Part shown: positions 9,481 to 18,693 of the stretch, in pieces
Layout of the letters: each line of letters starts with the position of its first letter
Numbering within the stretch: position 1 is the first letter of the stretch
Source of the DNA: JALONO01 sp038209965
Lineage (GTDB): Bacteria > Bacteroidota > Bacteroidia > Cytophagales > Thermoflexibacteraceae
DNA length: 53,053 bases
Assembly: GCA_038209965.1 (NCBI GenBank)
Contig: JBBQXF010000017.1
Location: 1-53,053 of the forward strand
Direction of reading: 5' to 3'
Program-made: the position numbers and the translations under genes
The notes under the pieces: model-generated
Told to the model about the DNA's origin: nothing
Database searches by the model: none
Seen by the model: the letters and a program-made list of their open reading frames with translations, nothing else

Positions 9481-10935
9481 TTATTTTGACCTGACAACTA
9501 TTTCTCTGTCTGCAATTAAAATCGGAGCATCATACACAGGAATTGCTTTAAAAGTGTATTTATTGCCGTCTTTACTCCATTGGCTTGCGGGGATTTCATA
9601 AATTTTGCCGGTCAGCAAATCTATCCATACGGGTTTTTCAAACTTTCCATTTTCAATTGTAATGTCTATGGGTATGGTTTGGAATGAATTTGTTGGCATT
9701 TTACTGTCCAACCAAAGCGTGACAACTTGCCGTTTACTACTTTTATATTGGTATCCGAAAACAGCAATAGATTCGTTGCTATTGGTTTTATAGGTAAAAT
9801 TTGGTACTAATCCGAGGTTGTTGTCAAAAATTGTTGCTAAGTTTTGTACAGCGTAATAAGCTACCTTTGGGCGAATAGCGATTTTGGAAGTGTCGGCTTG
9901 GATAAGCCCTTTGGTATTTAATACGCCATCTTTTCCCCAGTCATAATAAATATCAATGATGCTAAAAACCGAAGTTTCTATATCTCTGCCCAAATCGCCT
10001 AACAATCTGCGCAAATTATACTTCGCTTGTGTATATTCTGTCCAATAGTATTTATCTAGTGCAAAACTTGGAATATAACCCGAAGGCGCACCGTTTTCGC
10101 CTTGACGTAGCTTGATGGTTGAAGAATATTTCAGTAGTTCTTTTTGCAAATTTGTCACACCGTTGTAGGAGTCTTCGGGGCGGAAGGCGTAGCTGTGATA
10201 AGAAATCCAATGAAACAAATTTAATTTTTCTTTTTCAGCAAGCACTTTTAGGAAACGCCCCAAATAAACAGTGTCAGTATGCGAAGCCATTGCCAAGCCC
10301 GCAATTTTGGCTTCGGGCTGTACTTTTTTGATAATTTCGGCAGTGCGAATGTTTAAGTCAGCAGTTGTTTCAGGCGTAATTTTTTGCATAGGGTGATCTG
10401 GCTCATTCCAAATTTCCCATTCTTTTACTTTGCCTTTGTAGCGATTGACGAGTGCTTCTACCCACCTGTCCCAAGCAGCATAGCCTTCTGGGGAAGTCAT
10501 CATGCTGTTGAGCAGACCAGTAGCACCGCCACCCACGTAGATAGGGTTTCCATAAGAAGTTTCGAGCCAAGGTTCTAAACTATTGGCAACGGCATAATCA
10601 ATCACCTCATCGAGCCATTTCCAGTCATATACCCCTTTTACTTTTTCTGTCTTTGCCCAGCCCGCTTGTAGTCTTATTTTCTTTACCCCAAGAGGGGACA
10701 AATAGGATTTATAAGCATCAAAATTGGTGTAGTCCCTGTCTAATGTTTCGCAACCAACTGTAATTCTTGATGATTCTATTTGTGTGGTGCTGCGAGGCTT
10801 TATCGTCCCAATGGACTTTAACTTGACCGCTAAGGGCGTTTTTACTCGGTCGTCCGAAATATCAATAAATTGGGCCAAGGTGGTTTGTGCAATTAGAAAG
10901 AAGGCAAAACCAAAGCAAAAACATTGTTTATTCAT
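9481..10935 (-). CDS. Secreted clan GH-A glycoside hydrolase, copy 2
   Basis: This 484-residue protein has an N-terminal signal peptide (hydrophobic stretch ending TTLAQ) followed by a TIM-barrel glycosidase. The clan GH-A acid/base Glu lies in EWEIWNEPD and the likely nucleophile Glu in LRQGENGAPS. The C-terminus (after about residue 390) looks like a small beta domain. It is paralogous to the gene just upstream at 10973-12493; both share GCETLDRD, LRLQAGWAKTEKVKG-like and PWLE-SYGNPIY segments. GH39- or GH5-like assignment is possible. The substrate is unknown but presumably belongs to the same glycan as the lyase. Confidence 0.82.
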   Translation of the reverse strand: MNKQCFCFGFAFFLIAQTTLAQFIDISDDRVKTPLAVKLKSIGTIKPRSTTQIESSRITVGCETLDRDYTNFDAYKSYLSPLGVKKIRLQAGWAKTEKVKGVYDWKWLDEVIDYAVANSLEPWLETSYGNPIYVGGGATGLLNSMMTSPEGYAAWDRWVEALVNRYKGKVKEWEIWNEPDHPMQKITPETTADLNIRTAEIIKKVQPEAKIAGLAMASHTDTVYLGRFLKVLAEKEKLNLFHWISYHSYAFRPEDSYNGVTNLQKELLKYSSTIKLRQGENGAPSGYIPSFALDKYYWTEYTQAKYNLRRLLGDLGRDIETSVFSIIDIYYDWGKDGVLNTKGLIQADTSKIAIRPKVAYYAVQNLATIFDNNLGLVPNFTYKTNSNESIAVFGYQYKSSKRQVVTLWLDSKMPTNSFQTIPIDITIENGKFEKPVWIDLLTGKIYEIPASQWSKDGNKYTFKAIPVYDAPILIADREIVVRSK

Positions 10936-10972
10936 GATGCTAATTTGATACTATTTACAAAAGTAAATTATT

Positions 10973-12493
10973 TTAATTGTTACTAATTAAACTTTTATCA
11001 GCAATCAATATCGGTGCGTCGTACACAGGGATTGCTTCAAAAGTGTATTTATTGCCAATTTTGCTCCACTGGCTTGTAGGAATTTCGTAGATGTTTCCTG
11101 TGATAATGTCCACATAGACAGGTTGCTCAAAGTTTCCGTTTAAAACAGTAAAATTGATATTTTTGGCTTGATTGTCGTTAAGTGGGATATAGTCGTCTAT
11201 CCAAATGGTAAATATTTGCTTTTTAGTAGTTTTATGTTCATAAGCATAGACTGAAAGGCTTCTATCAGTACCTTTATTATAAATTACATCGCCTGCAAAC
11301 CTCTTTGTATTGATGTTGTGCATATCACGCAAGTTCTTGATTCGTTGGAGAGAATTATCGAAAATCGCGGTTACGTTTTGCATAGAATAATAAGCTATTT
11401 TAGGGCGAATGATTTTTTTTGTCGAGTCAGATTGAATAATCCCTTTAAAATTCAGCTTGTTAATTGGACCATTCGCAATCATGCCGTAGTTCATCTCAAT
11501 AAGTCCGAAAATGCTACACTCTATATCGTGTCCTAAATTTCCTAACATTCTTCTTGTGTCCCATTTGGCTTGGGAAAGCTCTGTCCAGTCATAGTCGCCA
11601 AGCGCACCTCTCCCAAAGCCAGAAGAGGAAGGCGCCCCATTTTCGCCCTGTCTCAGCTTCATGTTGGGGGCATATTTATCCAGCACCCTTCTCAATTCAG
11701 CCACCTTCCAATTGTTTGCATCCGGGTTATACACATAGTCATGGTAAGTCATATTGTCAAAGAGTTGCATTTTGCCTTTCTCAAAAACTATTTTGAGAAA
11801 ATCATCTGCATATTGGAGATCGATATGCCCCATGGACAATCCCGAAATCCTTGCTTCTGGCTGGATTTTTTTGATGATTTCTGCCGTCCTGATGTTCAGG
11901 TCAGCCACCATTTCGGGGGTATTGATATCATTATCCCCAAAATTTGGCTCGTTCCAGACTTCCCAGTCTTTTACTTTGTCCCTGTACCTTTTTGCCAAAG
12001 CCTCTACCCATTTGTCCCACGCTGCCAGTGCCTCTTTGGAAGTTGGCAAACCTGCGCTTAGGTTGATTCCACCGCCACCTTCATAGATCGGATTGCCATA
12101 GGAAGCTTCCAGCCAAGGCTCAAAACCACGATTTGTGGCATCGTTAATAATCTTGTCCAACCATTCCCAGTCATATTTTCCTTTGACCTTTTCTGTTTTT
12201 GCCCAGCCCGCCTGCATGCGTAGGCGCTTGATGCCCAAAGGAGCAATGTATTCCTTGTATTGGTGATAATCCGCCATGTCCCGATCAAGTGTTTCACAAC
12301 CTATAATCCAGTTTGACGAGGCGATTTCTGTAGCAAGGCGTGGCTTTACTGTGCCAGTCCTTTTCAAATCGACTCGCAAAGAAGTTCTTACCCGATCTTC
12401 TGAATAGTCAATTGATTGAGCAAAAGTGCCTTGCGAAAACAAAAAGAAAGTAAAAGCAAGGCTTAGAAAGTGCTGTTTCCCCGTGGTTTTCAT
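10973..12493 (-). CDS. Secreted clan GH-A glycoside hydrolase, copy 1
   Basis: This 506-residue protein has a signal peptide (MKTTGKQHFLSLAFTFFLFS, cleavage likely after TFAQ). The barrel carries WEVWNEPN (acid/base) and LRQGENGAPS (nucleophile). It matches the neighbouring glycosidase at 9481-10935 along most of its length, with a longer C-terminal region that includes an insertion around MHNINTKRFAGDVIYNK. It starts 2 bases after susD ends, so it is cotranscribed with the outer-membrane import pair. Tandem duplication followed by divergence is the simplest reading; the two may cleave different linkages. Confidence 0.83.
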   Translation of the reverse strand: MKTTGKQHFLSLAFTFFLFSQGTFAQSIDYSEDRVRTSLRVDLKRTGTVKPRLATEIASSNWIIGCETLDRDMADYHQYKEYIAPLGIKRLRMQAGWAKTEKVKGKYDWEWLDKIINDATNRGFEPWLEASYGNPIYEGGGGINLSAGLPTSKEALAAWDKWVEALAKRYRDKVKDWEVWNEPNFGDNDINTPEMVADLNIRTAEIIKKIQPEARISGLSMGHIDLQYADDFLKIVFEKGKMQLFDNMTYHDYVYNPDANNWKVAELRRVLDKYAPNMKLRQGENGAPSSSGFGRGALGDYDWTELSQAKWDTRRMLGNLGHDIECSIFGLIEMNYGMIANGPINKLNFKGIIQSDSTKKIIRPKIAYYSMQNVTAIFDNSLQRIKNLRDMHNINTKRFAGDVIYNKGTDRSLSVYAYEHKTTKKQIFTIWIDDYIPLNDNQAKNINFTVLNGNFEQPVYVDIITGNIYEIPTSQWSKIGNKYTFEAIPVYDAPILIADKSLISNN

Positions 12494-12495
12494 GC

Positions 12496-13944
12496 TTAAT
12501 ATCCTGGATTTTGAGTCAGTGATTTATTCAAATCCATTTCCTGCTGTGGGAGTGGATAAAAACGGTGAAATGCTTGAGCTTTGATCCCTTTGCCGTTCAA
12601 AACAGGCAAAAAGCGGTCAGTGCGCAACAAATCAAACCAGCGGTGATTTTCAAAAGCCAATTCTACCCTTCGTTCTTGCTCCATTGCCAAGCGAAAATCG
12701 GCTTGGTTGAGTCCTGCTCTTTCCGCCAACCCAGCCCTGCTCCTGACTTGATTTAGGAAGGGGAGGGCAACGGCTGTCTGCCCAGTTTCATTGAGGGCTT
12801 CCCCATACATCAAGAGCACATCGGCATAACGCAACATGGGAAAATCTACATCCGAATCATTTGCCAATGCGCCCTGTTGCCTGAATTTGACTACATAAGC
12901 ATCCGCAGTTTCTCTGCCTTGGGCGTTGATGTAAGTAGTCAACAGCGAAGCATTTCTTCGCAAATCGCCTGCTTCATAGGCATTTGCCAGATCGGCCGTC
13001 GGGCGGTTGAACCCACCACCACCACCACCACCTATCCCAAGCAAGGCTGTACCTGCATTAAAGGGTGCCCATTCCGACCACATATTACTCCCTTGTCCGA
13101 TCTGACCAGCTAAAAACTGAACAGAGAAAATGGCTTCCCGATTTGCTGCAAAAGAAGTAGTACTGGCAAATACACTGGCATAACTTGGCATGAGGCCATG
13201 CGCCCTGGAATCTATGACTTCTTTTAACTTGTTGGCCGCGTTGTCGTTTTGTTTGAGGGTTAAGTAAACTTTCCCCAAAAGTGTTTTTGCTGCCCATCTG
13301 GATGCTCTGCCCGCTTCTGCGCTGGGAATAGTAGTGGGCAACTTCTCTTCCGCACTTTTCAAATCACCCACTATCAAGTTATATATTTCGGAAGTAGGAC
13401 TGCGCACCAATGAGTTTGCGCCATAAGGGGAAGTGATTTCTTGGGTTACCAATTGCACATCACCAAAGAACCGCACCAAATTAAAGTAGAACATTGCCCG
13501 CATGAACCTAGCCTCACCTTCAAAACGGTCTTTGCTGGCTTGCGAAAAATTAGCGGTGAGAAGCCTGTCCAAAATGGCATTCGTACGAGCGATTCCTTGG
13601 TAATGAGATACCCAAGCATTTCTTACAACTGTATTGGCAATGGTCGGTAGGAAGTCTTCAATCTCAAAGGTCGATGCATTGACACTTTGACGGGTAACCC
13701 CAAGGTCGGTATTGTCGGAAACTATTTCGGCCATTACAAAAATAGAACCACTGCCTCCGCCATACAAGCCCCCGCTTTTAAGACTGTTATATACGCCAAC
13801 GATGGCATTATTGAAGTCCGAGCTGGTTTTATAAAAATTTGCCTCGGTTCTTGCGGTTTGTGGTAATTCGTCTAAGAATTTTTCTCCGCAAGCGGTCATA
13901 AAAAAGACGCAACAAGTTAAAAGGATATGTTTTTTCATCTTCAT
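12496..13944 (-). CDS. susD: SusD/RagB-family outer-membrane glycan-binding lipoprotein
   Basis: This 482-residue protein starts MKMKKHILLTCCVFFMTACGE, a lipoprotein signal with lipobox MTAC. It continues FLDELPQTARTEANFYKTSSD, a standard SusD opening. TPR-like helices and the C-terminal RWFDLLRTDRFLP and FYPLPQQEMDLN segments are typical SusD landmarks. It would bind the glycan at the cell surface as the lid of the SusC channel, 22 bases downstream of susC. A run of seven or more glycines near residue 300 is unusual for the family. Confidence 0.95.
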   Translation of the reverse strand: MKMKKHILLTCCVFFMTACGEKFLDELPQTARTEANFYKTSSDFNNAIVGVYNSLKSGGLYGGGSGSIFVMAEIVSDNTDLGVTRQSVNASTFEIEDFLPTIANTVVRNAWVSHYQGIARTNAILDRLLTANFSQASKDRFEGEARFMRAMFYFNLVRFFGDVQLVTQEITSPYGANSLVRSPTSEIYNLIVGDLKSAEEKLPTTIPSAEAGRASRWAAKTLLGKVYLTLKQNDNAANKLKEVIDSRAHGLMPSYASVFASTTSFAANREAIFSVQFLAGQIGQGSNMWSEWAPFNAGTALLGIGGGGGGGFNRPTADLANAYEAGDLRRNASLLTTYINAQGRETADAYVVKFRQQGALANDSDVDFPMLRYADVLLMYGEALNETGQTAVALPFLNQVRSRAGLAERAGLNQADFRLAMEQERRVELAFENHRWFDLLRTDRFLPVLNGKGIKAQAFHRFYPLPQQEMDLNKSLTQNPGY

Positions 13945-13966
13945 TTCAATTTAAATTTTTGAAAAT

Positions 13967-16900
13967 TTAGAAAGATAGGTTTACACCAAAAGTATAAGTG
14001 CGTGATTGTGGGTAAGTACCAAAATCTAAGCCTGCCGCCCTCAAATCATCACCCGAGTTGCTCACTTCTGGGTCATAACCATTGTATTTGGTAAAAGTGA
14101 AAGCATTGGTAACGGTGGCATACAAACGTACGCCGCCCAAGTTCAGCGGGCTAAGCAGTTTGCTGGGCAAATTGTAGCCCATTGAGATATTTCGGATTCG
14201 CAAAAAGGAGCCAGAAAATAAGTAGGAACTGCTAAATACATTGTTATTATTGCGGCTACCTCTAATGGTACGAGCATACACGCCATTTCCAGGTTGTGAA
14301 GGCGAAACATATCGTCCTTCATATACTTCTTTGAGGTTGTTTTGGACACCAGAGTTATTGATGCCGAATGTAGAATTATAGATTTGCTGACCTACCATGC
14401 CATTGGCCATGATGTCGAGGGTAAAACCCTTGTAAGAGAAGTTGTTGTTGAACCCAAAAAAGAAATCAGGGTGTGGACTACCAATCACTTCTCGGTCGTT
14501 GTCATCAATCCTGCCATCATTGTTAATGTCTGCCCACTTGAAATCGCCACCTTTGGCAAGGGGCTGTTTGCCATAGGCAGTAGCCTCTTCGTCGGTTTGG
14601 AAAACGCCAATTGTCCTTCTGCCAAAGAAACTGCCAATCGGATCGCCTACTTGGGTAATGGCATATACGGCTCGCCCACCAGAGGTGCTAAATATGCGCT
14701 CTGCGTCGGTACTCATTGCCAAGACCTTGTTTTTGTTGAAAGTGATGTTGAAATTAGTGGTCCATTTAAAAGCACTGGTCAAGTTGCGGGTGGTGATAGC
14801 AAACTCAAATCCTTTGTTTTGTACTTCTCCCAAGTTTACCAAAGCCGAAGTCAAGCCGGTGGCAGCGGGCGTTTGGATGCTAAAAAGCATGTCAGTATTT
14901 CTCTTGTCGTAGTAATCGGCAGTGATCAAAATGCGATTACCAAACAAACCGAAATCTATCCCCACGTCTACTTGTTTCATAGATTCCCAACCCAATGTGC
15001 TATTGGTAAATGTACTTCTTGCCAAACCAGGGGTTTGGGCATTTCCAATTACATAGTTCGTGTTTCCCAGAAATCCTACTGCGCGATAGTCACCAATTGC
15101 ATTGTTTCCTGTGAGTCCGTAGCTGGCCCGGATTTTCAAATCCGAAACAAACTTTACATTTTTCATAAATGTTTCTTCTGACACCCGCCAACCCACAGAG
15201 GCAGAGGGAAATGTTCCCCAGCGATTATCCGCCCCAAAGCGAGATGAGCCATCTCGGCGTATAGTTGCAGTGATAAGATACTTGTCTTTGAAAGCATAGT
15301 TCACCCTTGCCAGGTATGAAATCATGGTATGGACAGTAATGCCTTCCCCGCCGTTATTGATAATACCCCCATTGACATTGGTAATGAGATTATCGGGAAA
15401 ATTTACTGCTTGTGCATTTAGAGAATTGCTGAATGCTTTCTGCGTGGTGTAGCCTGCTACTGCTTCAACAGAGTGGTTATTAATACGTTTTTTGTACGTA
15501 AGAATATTTTCATTCAGCCAGTTAGTTGCTTCAGTGTTGCTCGCTTGGGCATTGGTGATAATAGTAGCGGGGTCAATGGTAGACGGTTGGAATCTTCTGG
15601 TCTTGGAATAATTTGCATCTGCCCCGACAGTAATTCTAAATTTTAGATCGTTAAGGATGGAGTATTCTGCATACGCATTTCCAAAAAAACGAAACTGTGT
15701 GTTGTCTATGGTGTTTTCATTGGCCAACTGCACAGGATGAGGATATGAAACATCTCCCTGACTTGGACGGTTAGCTATTGTGTAATTGCCATCAGCATCA
15801 TAAACAGGTAGATACGGCTGTATTGACAATGCTGACTGCACGATAGCCCCCCCAAAGTGCCCAATAGCAGGTACATCTTGTTGCTTGGTGAAACTGGGCA
15901 GCATGGTGATGCCTACATTCAATTTTTTGGATAGTTTTCCGTCTAAGTTTACACGAAAAGTATAACGCTCCAAACCAGAACCGATGATAATACCCTTTTG
16001 GTTAAAATACCCGCCTGAAACAGAATATCTAATATTTTCATTGCCTCCTGAAGCGGAAAGTTGATAGTTTTGGATAGGTGCTGTGCGAAAAATTGCATCT
16101 TGCCAGTCTGTATTGGGGAGGTCTGCCAAGTTGCCACTAATCGCACTCGGGATTTGGTAAGCATTGGGACGGCTACTATTGGGTAAGTTTATATTCGAAT
16201 TAGCCACATTTTCTATCAACCCATTGTTCCTTCCATCAATCACAAACTGGGCAAACTCTTGGCTGTTCATCAATTCCAATCGCTTTGCCACTTGCTGAAA
16301 ACCAGTGTAGGCATCTAACTCTATGCGGGTTTTACCAGCTTTGCCCCGCTTGGTGGTCACAATAATCACCCCATTTGACCCACGAGAGCCATAAATAGCA
16401 GTAGAGGATGCATCTTTGAGGACATCTATGCTCTCAATGTCATTGGGATTGATGGTATTAAGTGGATTCCCAATGCCTGAATTGGTAACTGGATAGCCGT
16501 CAATAACGAAGAGTGGCTCATTGCCCCCAGAAATAGACCCAATACCACGAATCAATATGTTCGTATTGCCGCCTGGGGCACCATTGCTTTGCGAAATCTG
16601 CAAACCTGCTACTTGCCCTTGGAGTGCTTGGTCTAAGCCTGAAACAGGGATTTTTACCAAGTCCGCAGCGTTGACCGAAGCGATTGATCCGGTAAGGTCT
16701 TTCTTTTCTTGGGTGCCATAGCCTACCACGACTACTTCTCCCAATGTTTTTACATCTGGTTCCATAACCACATCAACAGCGGTCTGACTGCCCACAATTA
16801 CTTCTTTGGTGAGGTAACCGACAAAAGAAAATAACACGACGGGATTGCTAGTGGAGCATCGTAGTTTATAAGCCCCATTTACATCGGTAATCGTGCCGTT

Positions 16901-17074
16901 ACTGGTTCCTTTTTCTAGGACGGTAACGCCAACTAGCACTTCCCCTCTCTCATCAGTAATCTTGCCTTGTACGCTGCCAGATTGGGCGACGGCAGAGAAA
17001 CAACACCAGCACAGGGCAAATAAGCTTAAAATGCTGTATATGAGTAATTTGTAGTTTTTTTTCATGGTTTTCAT
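13967..17074 (-). CDS. susC: SusC/RagA-family TonB-dependent outer-membrane transporter
   Basis: This 1035-residue protein has a signal peptide (ending SAVAQ), then a carboxypeptidase-regulatory-like domain (GSVQGKITDERGEVLVGVTV, about residues 32-115). A plug domain with VVVVGYGTQEKKDLTG and the SusC signature LKDASSTAIYGSRGSNGV follows, and then the beta-barrel, ending in TYTFGVNLSF with the usual terminal aromatic. It imports glycan fragments with SusD. A second in-frame ATG at 17065 is possible. It is the first gene of the minus-strand operon and has a TTCAA-N5-TTGAA palindrome 21 bases upstream. Confidence 0.96.
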   Translation of the reverse strand: MKTMKKNYKLLIYSILSLFALCWCCFSAVAQSGSVQGKITDERGEVLVGVTVLEKGTSNGTITDVNGAYKLRCSTSNPVVLFSFVGYLTKEVIVGSQTAVDVVMEPDVKTLGEVVVVGYGTQEKKDLTGSIASVNAADLVKIPVSGLDQALQGQVAGLQISQSNGAPGGNTNILIRGIGSISGGNEPLFVIDGYPVTNSGIGNPLNTINPNDIESIDVLKDASSTAIYGSRGSNGVIIVTTKRGKAGKTRIELDAYTGFQQVAKRLELMNSQEFAQFVIDGRNNGLIENVANSNINLPNSSRPNAYQIPSAISGNLADLPNTDWQDAIFRTAPIQNYQLSASGGNENIRYSVSGGYFNQKGIIIGSGLERYTFRVNLDGKLSKKLNVGITMLPSFTKQQDVPAIGHFGGAIVQSALSIQPYLPVYDADGNYTIANRPSQGDVSYPHPVQLANENTIDNTQFRFFGNAYAEYSILNDLKFRITVGADANYSKTRRFQPSTIDPATIITNAQASNTEATNWLNENILTYKKRINNHSVEAVAGYTTQKAFSNSLNAQAVNFPDNLITNVNGGIINNGGEGITVHTMISYLARVNYAFKDKYLITATIRRDGSSRFGADNRWGTFPSASVGWRVSEETFMKNVKFVSDLKIRASYGLTGNNAIGDYRAVGFLGNTNYVIGNAQTPGLARSTFTNSTLGWESMKQVDVGIDFGLFGNRILITADYYDKRNTDMLFSIQTPAATGLTSALVNLGEVQNKGFEFAITTRNLTSAFKWTTNFNITFNKNKVLAMSTDAERIFSTSGGRAVYAITQVGDPIGSFFGRRTIGVFQTDEEATAYGKQPLAKGGDFKWADINNDGRIDDNDREVIGSPHPDFFFGFNNNFSYKGFTLDIMANGMVGQQIYNSTFGINNSGVQNNLKEVYEGRYVSPSQPGNGVYARTIRGSRNNNNVFSSSYLFSGSFLRIRNISMGYNLPSKLLSPLNLGGVRLYATVTNAFTFTKYNGYDPEVSNSGDDLRAAGLDFGTYPQSRTYTFGVNLSF

Positions 17075-17094
17075 TTTCCGTTTATTTAAATTTA

Positions 17095-17109
17095 TTCAAT
17101 TATATTGAA
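17095..17109. promoter_or_regulatory. Candidate operator palindrome upstream of susC
   Basis: The sequence is TTCAATTATATTGAA, extended by one matched base on each side (17094-17110). It shares TTCAA-N5-TTGAA with the palindrome at 148-162 between iclR and the kduD-like gene. Its place just before the first gene of the operon supports a regulatory site; the IclR protein is the obvious candidate binder. Confidence 0.5.
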
Positions 17110-17110
17110 T

Positions 17111-17679
17111 TGTTGTTTTACAATGCAATAATAAAATGTTTTTTTGGTTTTTCAAAATTTTTGGCGAGATATTTTTTGTTTTGTTGAATGAAGAATTGAG
17201 TGATAGGAATTTCATCATGGCGATGATTGGCCAAAGTTGCTTGAGGAATAGCCGATTTAAGGATTCTGTTATTTTTACTTATCTAAATATTGGTTTTTTA
17301 GCCTTAAAATCTGTTTTGCTATTTTTTTTGTCAAAATCAAGTGGCCATAGTTAAGTAGGAGAAATGGGCGACAGCTTCAGTCAATTATGAACCAATTGGC
17401 GCGGCGATCCAGCCCAACCTCGGAGTTGGAAGCGATCCGTTCGCGCAGGAAGCTGGGAGATGCTTTATGGGTAGATATCGGAACTCAAAAACCGAGTTGT
17501 CTCCCAAAATCAGTTTGCAAAAACCATTATGTTTTTAGGAGACGCTCAAATACAAAATTGGCGAACTGGGCAAAGGCAAAAAACCCAATTCCCAATTCCC
17601 AATTATCAATACTACCCACTATCGGCGGCTCAAGGTTTGGCTTGTCGGCCAACTGTCAACGGGGAAATGGCAGGCGATT
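17111..17679. other. Non-coding region at the junction between AT-rich and GC-rich DNA
   Basis: No credible gene was found. The left half is very AT-rich, like the polysaccharide locus; from about 17380 the composition becomes GC-rich. At 17584-17604 the heptamer CCCAATT is repeated three times. Reading frames across the right half do not resemble known proteins. The region holds the susC promoter and the junction with the next operon. Confidence 0.6.
17584..17604. repeat. Short tandem repeat, three copies of CCCAATT
   Basis: Three consecutive copies of the 7-bp unit CCCAATT lie in the non-coding junction region between the polysaccharide locus and the sugar-nucleotide operon. No function can be assigned. 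Confidence 0.7.
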
Positions 17680-18693
17680 TTATTTGCCGGGGACTGGTGA
17701 ATCGACCGCCAGATTGTGCCTGTACCAGGCTAGGGCCTTGGCCAGCCCCGTGCGGATGTCGTGCGTGGGGGCGTAGTCCAGCAGGCGGGCCGCCTTGCCC
17801 GTGTCGGCCAGCGAATACTTGATGTCCCCGGGCCGCTCCGGGCCGTGCACGGGGGCCAAGATGGCAAGGCGGGGGTCGTGGTCGGCCAGTAGTTCGCCCA
17901 GCAGTTGGCAGAGATCATTCAGGCTGATCCGTTCCCCGAGGGCAATGTTATACACTTGGCCAATCGCCGCCGGGTCGGTCACCAGGGCGGCCAATTGGTT
18001 GGCTTGGATCACATTTTGGATATAGGTGAAATCGCGGGCCTGGGCGCCATCACCAAAAATCACGGGAGCTTGGCCCCGCAGCAGGTTTTTGACAAAACGC
18101 GGGATCACGGCGGCATACTCTCCTTCGGGATTTTGCTTTTCCCCAAACACATTGAAATAGCGCAGGCCAATGCAGGCCAATCCGTGCAGTTGGCTATATA
18201 CTTGGGCATACAACTCGTTGGTGGCCTTGGACACGGCGTAGGGCGAGAGCAGGTTGCCAGTGAGGTGCTCCACTTTGGGCGAGCCGGGGTAGTCCCCATA
18301 CACCGACGAGCTGGAGGCATAGACGAACCGTTTGACCTTCGCGCCCTTGGCGGCATCGAGCATGTTGAGAAAGCCCGATACATTTACTTCATTGGTGGTG
18401 TGCGGGTCTTTGATCGAGCGGGGCACTGAGCCAAGTGCGGCTTGGTGGAGCACATAATCCACCCCATCGGCGGCTTTTTGGCAATCGGCCAGCCGCCGGA
18501 TATCCCCCTCAATGAGCGTAAACCGGGCATTGGGCAAACAATCCGCCAAGTTTTCGCGCCGCCCGGTGGCGAAATTGTCCAGACAGACTACCTCGTTGTT
18601 TTGCGCGAGCAAGGCTTCACAGAGGTTGGCCCCGATGAAACCTGCCCCCCCCGTGACCAGCACCCGCGAATTTTCAATGCGCCGGGACACCAT
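17680..18693 (-). CDS. NAD-dependent UDP-sugar 4-epimerase (WbpP/TviC-like)
   Basis: This 337-residue extended SDR has GGAGFIGANL at the N-terminus (NAD-binding GxxGxxG), ASSSSVYGD, and the catalytic pair in SPYAVSKATNE (YxxxK). LRYFNVFG and FGDGAQARDFTYIQNV are typical of UDP-GlcNAc/UDP-GlcNAcA 4-epimerases such as WbpP and TviC. It directly follows a UDP-sugar 6-dehydrogenase, the same pairing that makes UDP-GalNAcA for Vi-type or O-antigen polymers. It probably supplies a uronate sugar nucleotide for a surface polysaccharide; the exact sugar is inferred. Confidence 0.88.
   Translation of the reverse strand: MVSRRIENSRVLVTGGAGFIGANLCEALLAQNNEVVCLDNFATGRRENLADCLPNARFTLIEGDIRRLADCQKAADGVDYVLHQAALGSVPRSIKDPHTTNEVNVSGFLNMLDAAKGAKVKRFVYASSSSVYGDYPGSPKVEHLTGNLLSPYAVSKATNELYAQVYSQLHGLACIGLRYFNVFGEKQNPEGEYAAVIPRFVKNLLRGQAPVIFGDGAQARDFTYIQNVIQANQLAALVTDPAAIGQVYNIALGERISLNDLCQLLGELLADHDPRLAILAPVHGPERPGDIKYSLADTGKAARLLDYAPTHDIRTGLAKALAWYRHNLAVDSPVPGK

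Noticed and set aside
17387..17822. Overlapping plus-strand open frames in the junction region
   Set aside because: They run partly antisense to the epimerase gene, have no family resemblance and owe their length to GC-rich DNA.
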